Positions 31,579 through 40,849 of a stretch of 45,644 bases of DNA are shown here, in pieces. The translations under genes were made by a program, and so were the position numbers. The notes below the pieces were generated by a model. That model was not told the origin of the DNA. It ran no database searches and saw only the letters and a program-made list of their open reading frames with translations. Position 1 is the first letter of the stretch, and every line of letters begins with the position of its first letter. Origin of the DNA: an uncultured Collinsella sp. (GTDB lineage: Bacteria > Actinomycetota > Coriobacteriia > Coriobacteriales > Coriobacteriaceae); the NCBI GenBank assembly GCA_902494035.1, contig CABURV010000005.1, forward strand, positions 1 through 45,644. The letters are read 5' to 3'.

Positions 31579-32669
31579 TACGCCTCGCCTCCCTTCTTGG
31601 AATCCTTGCGCGTACGGGACGTCTCAGGAGCGTTCTTGAGAAACTCGGGGTCACCGGAGTAGTGGCACGCAGAGTAATGACCAGACTCGGTGACAACGCG
31701 CTCGGGGCGCTGCTTGCGGCACTTATCGGTCGCATAGGGACAACGAGGCGAGAACACGCAGCCCTCGGGCAGGTTCATGAGCGAAGGCGGGTTGCCGTGA
31801 ATCGGCGTAAGCGGCTTCTTCTCTTCGATGGCCTGCTCCGGGATGGAGCGGATAAGGCCCCAGGTGTAGGGGTGGCGGCTCTCGTAGAAGATTTCCTCAG
31901 CAGTACCGAACTCGACGGGACGGCCGGCGTACATAACCATGATCTTGTCGGCCATGTCGGCGACGACGCCCAGGTCATGGGTAATCATGATAATGGCGTT
32001 GCCGTTCTTCTCCTGCATCTCCTGCATGAGCTCGATAATCTGAGCCTGAATGGTAACGTCCAGAGCCGTCGTGGGCTCGTCGGCAATCAGGATATCAGGA
32101 TCGCAGGCAAGAGCCATAGCGATCATGACGCGCTGACGCATACCGCCAGAGAACTGGTGCGGATACTCATTGACGCGCTTCTCGGGCTCGGGAATACCAA
32201 CGAGGTCCAAAAGCTCGGTGGCGCGCTTGAGCGCCTCCTGCTTGGAGTAGCCACGGTGCAGACGAAGACCCTCGCCCACCTGCTTGCCGATCTTATAGAC
32301 CGGGTTCAAGGAGGTCATAGGATCCTGGAAGATCATCGCGATGTCGTTACCGCGAATGTGCTGCATCTCTTCCTCGGTCATCTCGAGGATAGAACGACCG
32401 CGATAGCGAACGTCGCCGCCCTCAATCTTTCCCGGAGGCATCGAGATGAGGCCCATGATAGTCATGGCGGTCACGGACTTACCGGAGCCGGACTCACCGA
32501 CGACACCCAGGGTCTCGCCGCGATCGAGCGTGTAGGACACACCGTCGACAGCGCGAACGACACCATCCTCGGTATGGAAATACATCTTAAGGTCATCGAC
32601 CTCGAGCAGATGCTGGCCCTCGGGAACCGGCTGGTCCTTCAGGTCCACATAGTTCTTGTTCTTCTTCAT
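31578..32669 (-). CDS. oppD: Oligopeptide ABC transporter ATP-binding protein OppD
   Basis: 363-residue ATPase. Walker A GESGSGKSV, Q-loop FQDPMTSLNP, signature FSGGMRQRVMIAMALA, Walker B ILIADEPTTALD, and the C-terminal cysteine extension GCVFSPRCPYATDKC. The charged tail (TRKDSKKGGEA) is longer than usual. ATG at 32669 is 2 nt after the oppC stop, and oppF starts on its stop codon, so translation is tightly coupled. Confidence 0.96.
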   Translation of the reverse strand: MKKNKNYVDLKDQPVPEGQHLLEVDDLKMYFHTEDGVVRAVDGVSYTLDRGETLGVVGESGSGKSVTAMTIMGLISMPPGKIEGGDVRYRGRSILEMTEEEMQHIRGNDIAMIFQDPMTSLNPVYKIGKQVGEGLRLHRGYSKQEALKRATELLDLVGIPEPEKRVNEYPHQFSGGMRQRVMIAMALACDPDILIADEPTTALDVTIQAQIIELMQEMQEKNGNAIIMITHDLGVVADMADKIMVMYAGRPVEFGTAEEIFYESRHPYTWGLIRSIPEQAIEEKKPLTPIHGNPPSLMNLPEGCVFSPRCPYATDKCRKQRPERVVTESGHYSACHYSGDPEFLKNAPETSRTRKDSKKGGEA

Positions 32670-32671
32670 CC

Positions 32672-33607
32672 TTATGCGTCCTTCATCTTGACGTCGAGGG
32701 CGTCGCGCAGACCGTCACCCAGCAGGGTGAAGGCGAGCACCGTCGAGAGAATTGCCAGACCGGGCATGATCATCATCCAGGGAGCGGTCAGAAGATACTG
32801 CTGACCGTCCTGAATCATGGAGCCCCACGAAGGCGTAGGCGGAATAACGCCCATGCCGAGGAAGGACAGAGCGGACTCGGTCAGAATGGCGCCACCAATG
32901 TTCATGGTTGCGTAGACCACGATAGAGGCGACGGAGTTCGGGAAGATGTGACGCACGACGATACGAGCATCGGATGCACCCATCGCGCGCGCAGCGTCAA
33001 CATAGTCGTTTTCCTTGACCGTCAAGATTGCAGAGCGGAAGACGCGCGCAATCGAAGGCCAGCCGAGAATACCGATGGCGATAAAGACGTTCTGAAGACC
33101 ACGGCCGATAACGGCGATCATGGCGACAACGAACAGCACGTACGGGAACGCCAGGAAGATGTCCGCACAGCGCATGATGATCGTATCCCAGATGCCGCCG
33201 TAGAAACCCGCCAGAGCACCCATGACCAGACCGATCAGCGTGGAGATCGCGGTGGCCATAATGCCGACGGACAGCGAAACACGTGCACCGTAGATAACGC
33301 GGACAAGAATGTCGCGACCAAGGGCGTCGGTGCCAAACGGGTGCTCGGCACACGGAGCCAGCAGCGACGTCTGAGCCATGGTGGTCGAGTCGGAAGCCGT
33401 CGGCGAACCGAGCCAGGGCTTAGCCCACAGATCTGCGGTCAGGGCAACCACAACGACAATGATGATCCAGCAGACACCGATAACGGCGAGCTTGTTCTTA
33501 CGAAGACGCTTAAAAGCGTCGCCCCACAGCGTGCGGGACTTGGCGGGAGCAGATGCGGCCTTGGTGGCGGTAGCCTGCTCCTGAGACTGAGAATCAGTTT
33601 CCTGCAT
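32672..33607 (-). CDS. oppC: Oligopeptide ABC transporter permease OppC
   Basis: 311-residue inner-membrane permease. A polar N-terminal tail (about 25 residues) precedes the first transmembrane helix (LAVIGVCWIIIVVVVALTADL). HPFGTDALGRDILVRVIYGAR is the OppC/DppC hallmark, and the EAA loop is YVDAARAMGASDARIVVRHIFPN. ATG at 33607 has AGGGAGG 8 nt upstream. Pairs with OppB to form the channel. Confidence 0.96.
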   Translation of the reverse strand: MQETDSQSQEQATATKAASAPAKSRTLWGDAFKRLRKNKLAVIGVCWIIIVVVVALTADLWAKPWLGSPTASDSTTMAQTSLLAPCAEHPFGTDALGRDILVRVIYGARVSLSVGIMATAISTLIGLVMGALAGFYGGIWDTIIMRCADIFLAFPYVLFVVAMIAVIGRGLQNVFIAIGILGWPSIARVFRSAILTVKENDYVDAARAMGASDARIVVRHIFPNSVASIVVYATMNIGGAILTESALSFLGMGVIPPTPSWGSMIQDGQQYLLTAPWMMIMPGLAILSTVLAFTLLGDGLRDALDVKMKDA

Positions 33608-33621
33608 GAGACGTACCTCCC

Positions 33622-34659
33622 TTAGGCCTTATCCGACGGACCGCCAAGGCGGATGCGCGGGTCGAGGAATGCATAGCTAATGTCGACGAGCAGGTTGATC
33701 ACCATGACGACGACGACGATGAGCGTAACGCCGCCCATAACGATGGGCCAGTCACGCATGCTAATGGCGCGATAGACCTCATAGCCGATACCGGGCCAGT
33801 TGAAGACCGTCTCGGTCAGGATGGCGCCCGAAAGCATGCCGCCAAAGTCGACACCAATATAGGTAACGACGGGGATGAGTGCATTCTTAAGCGCATGCTT
33901 GATGATGATCGCACGATTGGAGAGACCCTTGGCCTTTGCCGTACGGATGTAATCCTGGTTCATGACGTCAAGCAGCTGCGAGCGCATGATGCGCGCAGCA
34001 TAAGCGGTCGAAACCGAAGCCAGCGTAATGGTCGGAAGCACATAGTGCATCCAATCCTGATACTGAGAGCTGGAACCGCCGGCACCCGAGATCGGCATGG
34101 AGATTGCACCGCCCGTGGCGTCCTTGAGGATGACGCCAAAGAACAGCTGCAGCAACATACCGAGCCAGAAGGCCGGGACCGCAACGAGGATCGACGTGGT
34201 GAGCGTTACCAAAATATCCCAGAAGGAATAACGCTTTACCGCCGAAATGATACCCGCACCGATACCCATAATTGCCTCGAGCACGATGGCGCACGCGGCA
34301 AGTTTGACCGTATACGGATACTTCTGGGCAAAGATTTCCGTAACCGGCAGCTTGCGCTGATACGAATTGCCCAGATCGCCATGAAGCAGGCCGTTCATGT
34401 AATACAAGTAACGGTCCACGAGCGACGTTTGAACGGGGTCGCCGTTCTCGTCAAGGATCGCGTTGCCGTCCTCGTCCGACTGGACCAGGTGATAGCGGAC
34501 GCGAAGCTGAAGCTCCACCTCGGGGGACAGAGCCTTGTCTCCACCGATCAGCTTGATCGGATCTCCCGGCACGATATTCTGGAGGGCGAACAGAATCAGC
34601 GTAACGCCCAAAAATACCGGGATGAACTGAAGCACACGTTTAACGATGTACTTACCCAT
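33622..34659 (-). CDS. oppB: Oligopeptide ABC transporter permease OppB
   Basis: 345-residue inner-membrane permease. The first helix (VLQFIPVFLGVTLILFALQNIVPGDP) is typical of OppB. A large extracytoplasmic part lies between the first and second helices, including a DEDGNAILDENGDP stretch longer than usual. The EAA loop is YIRTAKAKGLSNRAIIIKHALKN. ATG at 34659 has GGGGAG 4 nt upstream. A hairpin separates it from oppA. Confidence 0.96.
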   Translation of the reverse strand: MGKYIVKRVLQFIPVFLGVTLILFALQNIVPGDPIKLIGGDKALSPEVELQLRVRYHLVQSDEDGNAILDENGDPVQTSLVDRYLYYMNGLLHGDLGNSYQRKLPVTEIFAQKYPYTVKLAACAIVLEAIMGIGAGIISAVKRYSFWDILVTLTTSILVAVPAFWLGMLLQLFFGVILKDATGGAISMPISGAGGSSSQYQDWMHYVLPTITLASVSTAYAARIMRSQLLDVMNQDYIRTAKAKGLSNRAIIIKHALKNALIPVVTYIGVDFGGMLSGAILTETVFNWPGIGYEVYRAISMRDWPIVMGGVTLIVVVVMVINLLVDISYAFLDPRIRLGGPSDKA

Positions 34660-34690
34660 ACCACTCCCCTATCTAGGGATTAACCTAAAT

Positions 34691-34718
34691 GGGATGCCGA
34701 TCGCCAGACCGGCATCCC
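34691..34718 (-). terminator. Attenuator hairpin between oppA and oppB
   Basis: GGGATGCCG pairs perfectly with CGGCATCCC (9 bp, 10-nt loop) in the 156-nt gap. On the minus strand it is followed by ATTTAGG, a weak T-run. It would lower oppBCDF relative to oppA. Confidence 0.65.
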
Positions 34719-34815
34719 AAAATTACCATCAGCCAGTTTACCCCAGGTTAGGGAGAACTGTATGTTTCCCATGAGGTCTACGTAAATACTTGACCCTCAC
34801 GGAAGCTGCAAACTC

Positions 34816-36492
34816 TTAGGCGAGCTCAGCGGTACCCAGCTCGGCGTGCTTCTGCGGATCGACATAGAGGTGCTTGATGCGATCGGAGCCGACGATGGTG
34901 TGCGTGTAGAACATCACCGGGATGACCGGGCAGTCGGCAGCGACCATAGCGTCGGCCTCCTGCATCTTAGCGACGCGCTCTTCGTCGTCAACCGTGGTGC
35001 GAGCCTCGTTGACCTTGGCGTCGAACTCGGGGTTGTTGTAACCGGAGCGGTTGTCGCCACCGAGGGAATCAGAGTGGAACAGCGGATACAGGAAGTTGTC
35101 CATGATCGGGTAGTCGGCAATCCAGCCCAAACGACCGAACTCATAGTCGAAGTTCTGATACTGCTCGAGCAGGGCAGACCACTCGGGGGTATCGGAAGTA
35201 GCGTTAACGCCCACCTTGGCAAGGTCACCGATGATGGACTCCATGATCTCCTTGTGGCCACCGTCCTGGTTGTAGGACAGCTGCACGTTAATGCCACGAT
35301 CGCCGTTGGCGTCAGCGGGAGAAACCTTGTCGAGGTACTCGTTAGCCTTGTCGACGTCGTAGGCGCAGAACTCCCATGCGCCCTCCTTGTAGCCATCGAT
35401 GCCCGGAGGAACAATGCCGTCGGCGGGGGTACGGGTACCCTTGAAGATGGTCTTGCAGATGGCCTCACGGTTAATGGCCAGGGAGATGCCCCTGCGCAGG
35501 TCGGCGTTGTTGAACGGCTCGGCCGTGTTGTTGCAGGTCAGGTAGTAGGTGGAAGGCTCGGAGCCGAGCAGCATGCGCTCGCCGTTACCCATGGTGTAGC
35601 CGTCCTTGGACACGCCGCGATCCTTCTTGGCGGCATCGATCTGAGCAACGGGAACGTCGCAGACATCGAGGTTACCGGCCTGGAACTCCTTGTAAGCGGT
35701 CTCCATGTCCTTGATGACCTGGAAGTGGATGCCATCGATCTTGGCCTTGTCGCCATAGTAATCGTCGAACTTCTTGAGGTTGATCTCCTGACCATCCTCC
35801 CACTTGCCGTCCATCATGAACGGGCCGTTACCGACCGGCGCAAGATAGAAGCTCTTGGCATCGGACTCGGCGCACTCGGGAACCGGGGCCAGAGCCGGGT
35901 GAGAGGCGACGAAGGGGAAGTCGGCGTAAGCGGAAGACAGCTTGACGACGAGGGTCTCATCGTCGGGGCAGGTAACACCGCTGAGCTCGGTAGCGTTACC
36001 GGCAAGCAGGTCGTCATAGCCCTCGACCATGGAAAGGTGATAGGAGACCTCGGAAGGACCGTACTCGGTAGCGATGGCCGACTTGGTGTTGACCAGACGC
36101 TCCCAACCGAGCTTGAAGGACTTGGAAGTAACGTCGTCACCGTTGTGGAACTTGGCCTTCTTGATCTTGAAGGTGAACTCGGTGGCGTCGTCGTTGGCCT
36201 CAAAGGACTCGCAAGCCAGCGGAACGATCTCGCCCTTCTCGGCGTCATAAGAGGTCAGAGCGTCAAAGAGCTGGTACTCGACCTGAGTGCCCTGGTCCTC
36301 CTGGACATTGTAGGGGTCGATGCAGACCGGGTTGTTGATGTAGAAGTTCAGCGTCGAACCGGACTCAGAACCGGAAGCGTCGCCACCCTTCTTGCCGCAT
36401 GCGGCAAGAAAAGCCATGGAGCTCGCAGCAAGGGTGCCGCCAACAAAGGCGCGACGACCCATAACGGGCTGGTGGAACATAGAATCAGCCAT
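34816..36492 (-). CDS. oppA: Oligopeptide-binding protein OppA with Tat-type lipoprotein signal
   Basis: 558-residue extracellular peptide-binding protein (SBP family 5). The N-terminus has MGRRAFVGGTLAASSMAFLAACGK: a twin arginine followed by a hydrophobic run and a lipobox LAAC, so export by Tat and lipid anchoring are likely. Family marks include GWERLVN, EYQLFDALTSYD and ADYPIMDNFLYPLFHSDS. ATG at 36492 has AAGGAGG 7 nt upstream. First gene of the opp operon. The acidic, secreted protein is expected to be in excess over the membrane parts. Confidence 0.96.
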   Translation of the reverse strand: MADSMFHQPVMGRRAFVGGTLAASSMAFLAACGKKGGDASGSESGSTLNFYINNPVCIDPYNVQEDQGTQVEYQLFDALTSYDAEKGEIVPLACESFEANDDATEFTFKIKKAKFHNGDDVTSKSFKLGWERLVNTKSAIATEYGPSEVSYHLSMVEGYDDLLAGNATELSGVTCPDDETLVVKLSSAYADFPFVASHPALAPVPECAESDAKSFYLAPVGNGPFMMDGKWEDGQEINLKKFDDYYGDKAKIDGIHFQVIKDMETAYKEFQAGNLDVCDVPVAQIDAAKKDRGVSKDGYTMGNGERMLLGSEPSTYYLTCNNTAEPFNNADLRRGISLAINREAICKTIFKGTRTPADGIVPPGIDGYKEGAWEFCAYDVDKANEYLDKVSPADANGDRGINVQLSYNQDGGHKEIMESIIGDLAKVGVNATSDTPEWSALLEQYQNFDYEFGRLGWIADYPIMDNFLYPLFHSDSLGGDNRSGYNNPEFDAKVNEARTTVDDEERVAKMQEADAMVAADCPVIPVMFYTHTIVGSDRIKHLYVDPQKHAELGTAELA

Positions 36493-36733
36493 GCCATCCT
36501 CCTTATGAGATAGGACAAAGAAATGTTCAGTCGGACACATGTCGAAACAATCCGATCCGAACCATCAAAACGCCGCCCGCTGCTATGGCTGGTTATGCAC
36601 AACGGACCAACGTTTTGCAATACAGTAGCGCATTTTATACACAATTTGGGGCTAATTCCGGTTAACGGTCGAGAATTTCTTTAGTTGGGCGAAGTATGTG
36701 AGGATATTTTGACTCTGTTACAAATATGTAAAC

Positions 36734-36765
36734 AAAAAGGGTCCCGCACTTACGGGACCCTTTTT
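36734..36765 (-). terminator. Bidirectional terminator after secG
   Basis: AAAAAGGGTCCCG pairs with CGGGACCCTTTTT across a 6-nt loop. It ends secG transcription on the minus strand, 22 nt after the stop. Confidence 0.95.
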
Positions 36766-36786
36766 GAATACTTATGAGGCTCGTGC

Positions 36787-37041
36787 TTAGTAGCCGACGA
36801 TGCCCTGCGGGAAGAAGAACATGCACAGCACGACGCACACGGCAAACACGACAGCCATGATGACGGTCAGGCGGTCGAGGTTCTGCTCCATGACGCCCGT
36901 GGCAGAGCTGGAGTTATACAGCGAGCTAGCGATCATATCCGAAACGCCGGTGCCCTTACCGGAATGCATCAGGACGAGAATCGTCAGCGCCACGGCAGAA
37001 ACAGCCCAAACGACAAACAGAAGAATCTGGAACGGACCCAT
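36787..37041 (-). CDS. secG: Preprotein translocase subunit SecG
   Basis: 84-residue membrane protein that supports SecYEG translocation. Two hydrophobic helices (residues about 4-24 and 57-78) flank the conserved polar loop HSGKGTGVSDM. ATG at 37041 has AAGGAG 8 nt upstream. It lies after the glycolytic cluster, a position it shares with gap-pgk-tpiA-secG clusters in many Gram-positive bacteria, with a terminator on each side here. Confidence 0.93.
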   Translation of the reverse strand: MGPFQILLFVVWAVSAVALTILVLMHSGKGTGVSDMIASSLYNSSSATGVMEQNLDRLTVIMAVVFAVCVVLCMFFFPQGIVGY

Positions 37042-37142
37042 AGATAAGCTCCTTAATAGAACAATTCAAACTCCAGTACTGTACCACAACCCCCGACACT
37101 CCCCCATCAGCCATTTGATGACGAGGTAGAAATAGCGCAAAA

Positions 37143-37174
37143 AAGGGGGTTGTCCGGTTATGGACAACCCCCTT
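37143..37174 (-). terminator. Terminator after gpmI
   Basis: AAGGGGGTTGTCC/GGACAACCCCCTT (13 bp, 6-nt loop), followed on the minus strand by TTTTTT. Just before it a second perfect stem, TAATAGAAAAC/GTTTTCTATTA (37174-37202), covers the gpmI stop codon itself. Confidence 0.93.
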
Positions 37175-37199
37175 AATAGAAAACGGTATTTGTTTTCTA

Positions 37200-38753
37200 T
37201 TAGGCCTCGGTGGCGAGCACGCGACCCGTCATCTCGGCGGAAGGCTCAATACCAGCCATGGTGAGCATGGTGGGAGCGATATCGGAAAGACGGCCGTCCT
37301 CGATACCGGTGAGCTGTGCCTTCTCATCAACGATGATGAACGGCACACGGTTGGTGGTGTGAGCCGTGAACGGATGCTTGGAACCGTCGGAAGCAACGTC
37401 AAACATGTGATCGGCGTTGCCGTGGTCGGCGGTAATCAGCGCAAAGCCGCCCTTGGCGAGAATCGCCGGGACAACCTTGGACAGGGCATCGTCAACAGCC
37501 TCGACGGCCTTAACGGCGGCGTCGAAAACACCGGTGTGACCAACCATGTCGCAGTTCGCGAAGTTCACGATGTAGAAATCAGCGCGATCCTCGTTGATTG
37601 CGGCGACGAGCTTCTCAGTAACCTCTGGAGCGCTCATCTCAGGCTGCAGATCGTAGGTAGCAACCTTGGGGGAAGCGACGAGCACGCGCTCCTCGCCCTC
37701 CTTGGGCTCCTCGATGCCACCGTTGAGGAAGAACGTAACGTGAGCGTACTTCTCGGTCTCGGCGGTGTGCAGCTGCTTCAGGCCGTTGGCGGCGATAACG
37801 TCGGCCAGGACGTTCTCGGGGAACGTCTTGGGGAAGGCGACCTCGACGTCAAACGTCGGGTCGTACTCGGTCATCGTCACAAAGTGCGAAAGCTTGATCT
37901 GCTCGCGCTCAAAGCCGTCGAACTCCTTGTCCGTGAACACGCGGGTCATCTGACGAGCGCGGTCGGGACGGAAGTTGAAGAAGATGGCCGCGTCGCCCTC
38001 GTGGATGCCCTCGTTGTGGGCAGCGAAGGGCTCGACGAACTCGTCGCCGCGCGGATCCTTCTCGTAGTAGGCCTTGATACCGGCAACAGGGTCGGTATCG
38101 GCATCGGATGCGTTGACCATGACGTCGTAGGCGCGCTGGATGCGCTCCCAACGGTTGTCGCGGTCCATGGCCCAATAACGGCCCGAGACGGTGGCAACGC
38201 GAGCGTCGCAACCGGTCTCCTCGGAGATCTTGGCCAGGAAAGCGCAGAACTCACTCATGTAACCGGCACCGGACTGCGGGTCAACGTCGCGGCCATCCAT
38301 GAAGGCGTGGACGCGAACGGTCTTGACACCATGCTCGGCAGCCATCTTGACCAGGGCCTCGACGTGGTTCATGTGAGAATGAACACCGCCAGGGCTCATA
38401 AGGCCCATGAGGTGGAGAGTCTTGCCGTCAGCCTTGACGTCGTCCATAGCCTTGACGAAGACCTCGTTCTTGGCGATGGAGCCATCCTTGATGGCGTTGT
38501 TGATGCGCGAAAGCTCCTGGAACACGATGCGGCCGGCACCGATGTTGAGGTGACCCACCTCGGAGTTGCCCATCTGACCGTCGGGAAGGCCCACGTCCTC
38601 GCCCGAAGCGCCGAGCGTAGTGTGGGGATACTTCTCGTACAGGCTATCAAGGAAGGGCGTCTTGGCAGCGGCGACGGCGTTCTCGCCATCGGCCGGAGCA
38701 AGGCCGCAGCCGTCCATGATGATCAGGAGTGCAGGAAGATGACGCTGTGCCAT
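37200..38753 (-). CDS. gpmI: 2,3-bisphosphoglycerate-independent phosphoglycerate mutase
   Basis: Converts 3- to 2-phosphoglycerate in lower glycolysis using two metal ions. 517 residues, normal. The catalytic Ser64 is in MGNSEVGHLNIGAGR, and Asp14 in IIMDGCGLAP, where Cys replaces the more usual Trp. Later metal ligands are in LITADHGNADHM and VGHTGVFDAA. It starts 5 nt after the tpiA stop, last of pgk-tpiA-gpmI. Confidence 0.97.
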   Translation of the reverse strand: MAQRHLPALLIIMDGCGLAPADGENAVAAAKTPFLDSLYEKYPHTTLGASGEDVGLPDGQMGNSEVGHLNIGAGRIVFQELSRINNAIKDGSIAKNEVFVKAMDDVKADGKTLHLMGLMSPGGVHSHMNHVEALVKMAAEHGVKTVRVHAFMDGRDVDPQSGAGYMSEFCAFLAKISEETGCDARVATVSGRYWAMDRDNRWERIQRAYDVMVNASDADTDPVAGIKAYYEKDPRGDEFVEPFAAHNEGIHEGDAAIFFNFRPDRARQMTRVFTDKEFDGFEREQIKLSHFVTMTEYDPTFDVEVAFPKTFPENVLADVIAANGLKQLHTAETEKYAHVTFFLNGGIEEPKEGEERVLVASPKVATYDLQPEMSAPEVTEKLVAAINEDRADFYIVNFANCDMVGHTGVFDAAVKAVEAVDDALSKVVPAILAKGGFALITADHGNADHMFDVASDGSKHPFTAHTTNRVPFIIVDEKAQLTGIEDGRLSDIAPTMLTMAGIEPSAEMTGRVLATEA

Positions 38754-38758
38754 ATGTC

Positions 38759-39526
38759 CTACTCGCCTGCCTTGACGACCATAGAGGCGAAGTCGGCAGC
38801 CTTGAGCGAAGCGCCGCCCACGAGGGCGCCGTCGACGTCGGGCTTGGCGACGAGCTCGGCGATGTTGCCGGGCTTGGCAGAGCCACCATAGAGAACGCGG
38901 ATGCCGTTAGCGAGCTCCTCGCCAAACATCTCCTTGAGGGTCTCACGGATAGCGCCGCAGACCTCCTGAGCATCCTCAGCAGTAGCGGTCTTGCCGGTGC
39001 CGATGGCCCAGATGGGCTCGTAGGCGACGACGACCTGCTTGGGGCAGGTGATCTCAAGACCAGCAAGGCCAGCCTTGACCTGGTTCACGACGTGCTCGAC
39101 ATAGGTGCCGGCCTCGCGGACCTCGAGGGACTCGCCGCAGCAGAAGACGGGAACAAGACCGGCGGCAACGAGGGCCTTGGCCTTCTTGTTCTGGTCCTCG
39201 TCGGTCTCGTGGAAGTAGTCACGACGCTCGGAGTGGCCGATGATGCAGTAGGTGCAGCCAGCGGACTTGAGCATGTCGCAAGAGGACTCACCGGTGAAGG
39301 CACCCTTGGCCTCCCAGTACACGTTCTGTGCACCGAGGGCGATGGGGGCAGCCTGAATGCGGTCATGAACCGTGGTGATGTCGATGGTCGGAGGGCAGAC
39401 GAGCACCTCGACGCCAGCCGGAACCTCGGGCAGAGCCTGAGCCAGCTCGTCGGCGAGCTTGGCGGCCTCGGCGACGTCGTTGTTCATCTTCCAGTTACCA
39501 GCGATAAGAAGGGTGCGATTAGGCAT
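38759..39526 (-). CDS. tpiA: Triose-phosphate isomerase
   Basis: Interconverts dihydroxyacetone phosphate and glyceraldehyde 3-phosphate. 255 residues. Active-site Asn and Lys13 in AGNWKMNN, His in IIGHSERR, Glu in VAYEPIWAIGTGK, phosphate loop in YGGSAKPGN. ATG at 39526 lies inside the last codons of pgk (8-nt overlap), and its ribosome site GGAGG is also inside pgk, so translation is coupled. Confidence 0.97.
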   Translation of the reverse strand: MPNRTLLIAGNWKMNNDVAEAAKLADELAQALPEVPAGVEVLVCPPTIDITTVHDRIQAAPIALGAQNVYWEAKGAFTGESSCDMLKSAGCTYCIIGHSERRDYFHETDEDQNKKAKALVAAGLVPVFCCGESLEVREAGTYVEHVVNQVKAGLAGLEITCPKQVVVAYEPIWAIGTGKTATAEDAQEVCGAIRETLKEMFGEELANGIRVLYGGSAKPGNIAELVAKPDVDGALVGGASLKAADFASMVVKAGE

Positions 39527-40709
39527 CGAGAAGCGCCTCCACTCCGGGCAGGGCCTTACCCTCGACGAGCTCCATGGAAGCGCCACCACCGGTGGAGATC
39601 CAGCTCATCTTGTCGGCCAGGTTGAACTTGTTGACAGCTGCGACAGAGTCGCCACCGCCGATGATCGAGGTGCAGTCAGCCTCGGCGACAGCCTCGGCGA
39701 TAGCCTGGGTGCCGTGAGCAAAGTTGTCAAACTCGAAGACGCCCATGGGGCCGTTCCAGAACACGGTCTTGGCGCCCTTGACGGCCTCGGCATAGAGCTC
39801 CTCGGTCTTGGGACCGATGTCCATACCCTCACGATCGTCGGGGATAGCGTCGGAAGCGACAACCTCGGGGACAGCGTCCTCGCCAAAGTGATCGGCAACG
39901 CGGTTGTCGATGGGGAGGAGGATCTTGACACCCTTCTCCTCGGCCTTCTTGAGCATCTCGCCGGCGCGCTCGACCCAGTCCTCTTCCTTGAGGGACTGAC
40001 CGACGGACAGGCCCTGAGCCAGGAAGAAGGTGTAGGCCATGCCGCCACCGATGATCAGGGTGTCAGCGGAGTCGATGAGGTGATCGAGAACGCCGATCTT
40101 GGAGGAAACCTTGGAACCGCCGACGATGGCGACGAAGGGGCGCTCGGGCTCGGCGAAGATGCCGGTCAGCGTGTCGACCTCCTTCTCGAGCAGGAAGCCG
40201 GCGACGGCAGGCAGGTAAGCGGCGGGGCCCACGACGGAACCCTGGGCGCGGTGAGCGGTGCCGAAGGCATCGAGAACGAAGACGTCACCATAGGAAGCGA
40301 GCTTCTTGGCGATCTCGGGATCGTTCTTCTTCTCACGCTTATCGAAGCGGACGTTCTCGAGAACGAGGACCTTGCCCGGCTCGACGGCAGCGACAGCCTC
40401 GGCAGCCTTCTCGCCGTAAGTGTCGGCAACAAAGGCAACGTCGAGACCAGAGAGCTCGGCGAGCTTCTTGGCGACGGGCTCGAGGGACAGCTCGGGCTGG
40501 AAGCCGGTGCCATCGGGACGGCCGAGGTGGCTCATGAGGATGACGCGAGCATTGTGCTCAACGAGATAGTTGATGGTGGGCAGGGCAGCCTTGATACGGG
40601 TGGTGTCGCCAACGACGCCATCCTTGATAGGCACGTTAAAGTCAACGCGGACGAGAACGCGCTTGCCGTCGACATCGATGTCGCGGACGGTCTTCTTGGT
40701 AAAGGCCAT
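39519..40709 (-). CDS. pgk: Phosphoglycerate kinase
   Basis: Makes ATP from 1,3-bisphosphoglycerate. 396 residues. N-domain VLVRVDFNVPIKDG and MSHLGRPDG; C-domain VSSKIGVLDHLI and the nucleotide loop GGGDSVAAVNKF near the end. ATG at 40709 with AAAGG 11 nt upstream. It is the first gene of pgk-tpiA-gpmI, after a terminator that follows gap. Confidence 0.97.
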   Translation of the reverse strand: MAFTKKTVRDIDVDGKRVLVRVDFNVPIKDGVVGDTTRIKAALPTINYLVEHNARVILMSHLGRPDGTGFQPELSLEPVAKKLAELSGLDVAFVADTYGEKAAEAVAAVEPGKVLVLENVRFDKREKKNDPEIAKKLASYGDVFVLDAFGTAHRAQGSVVGPAAYLPAVAGFLLEKEVDTLTGIFAEPERPFVAIVGGSKVSSKIGVLDHLIDSADTLIIGGGMAYTFFLAQGLSVGQSLKEEDWVERAGEMLKKAEEKGVKILLPIDNRVADHFGEDAVPEVVASDAIPDDREGMDIGPKTEELYAEAVKGAKTVFWNGPMGVFEFDNFAHGTQAIAEAVAEADCTSIIGGGDSVAAVNKFNLADKMSWISTGGGASMELVEGKALPGVEALLDA

Positions 40710-40765
40710 GTTTGCTTCTACCTTTCGTACGTGTCTGCCTCCCATTACGGCAGACGATTTCTTAT

Positions 40766-40810
40766 AAAAAGGGCGCGACCCTAGGGTGTAAGCCCTATAA
40801 GGCCGCGCCC
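40766..40810 (-). terminator. Terminator after gap
   Basis: Outer stem GGGCGCG/CGCGCCC with inner pairing around TAGGGC, followed by TTTTT on the minus strand. It separates gap from pgk. Confidence 0.85.
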
Positions 40811-40849
40811 TTCTTTAGACGCTCAACGAGCTATTCGCTAAAAGCTAAA

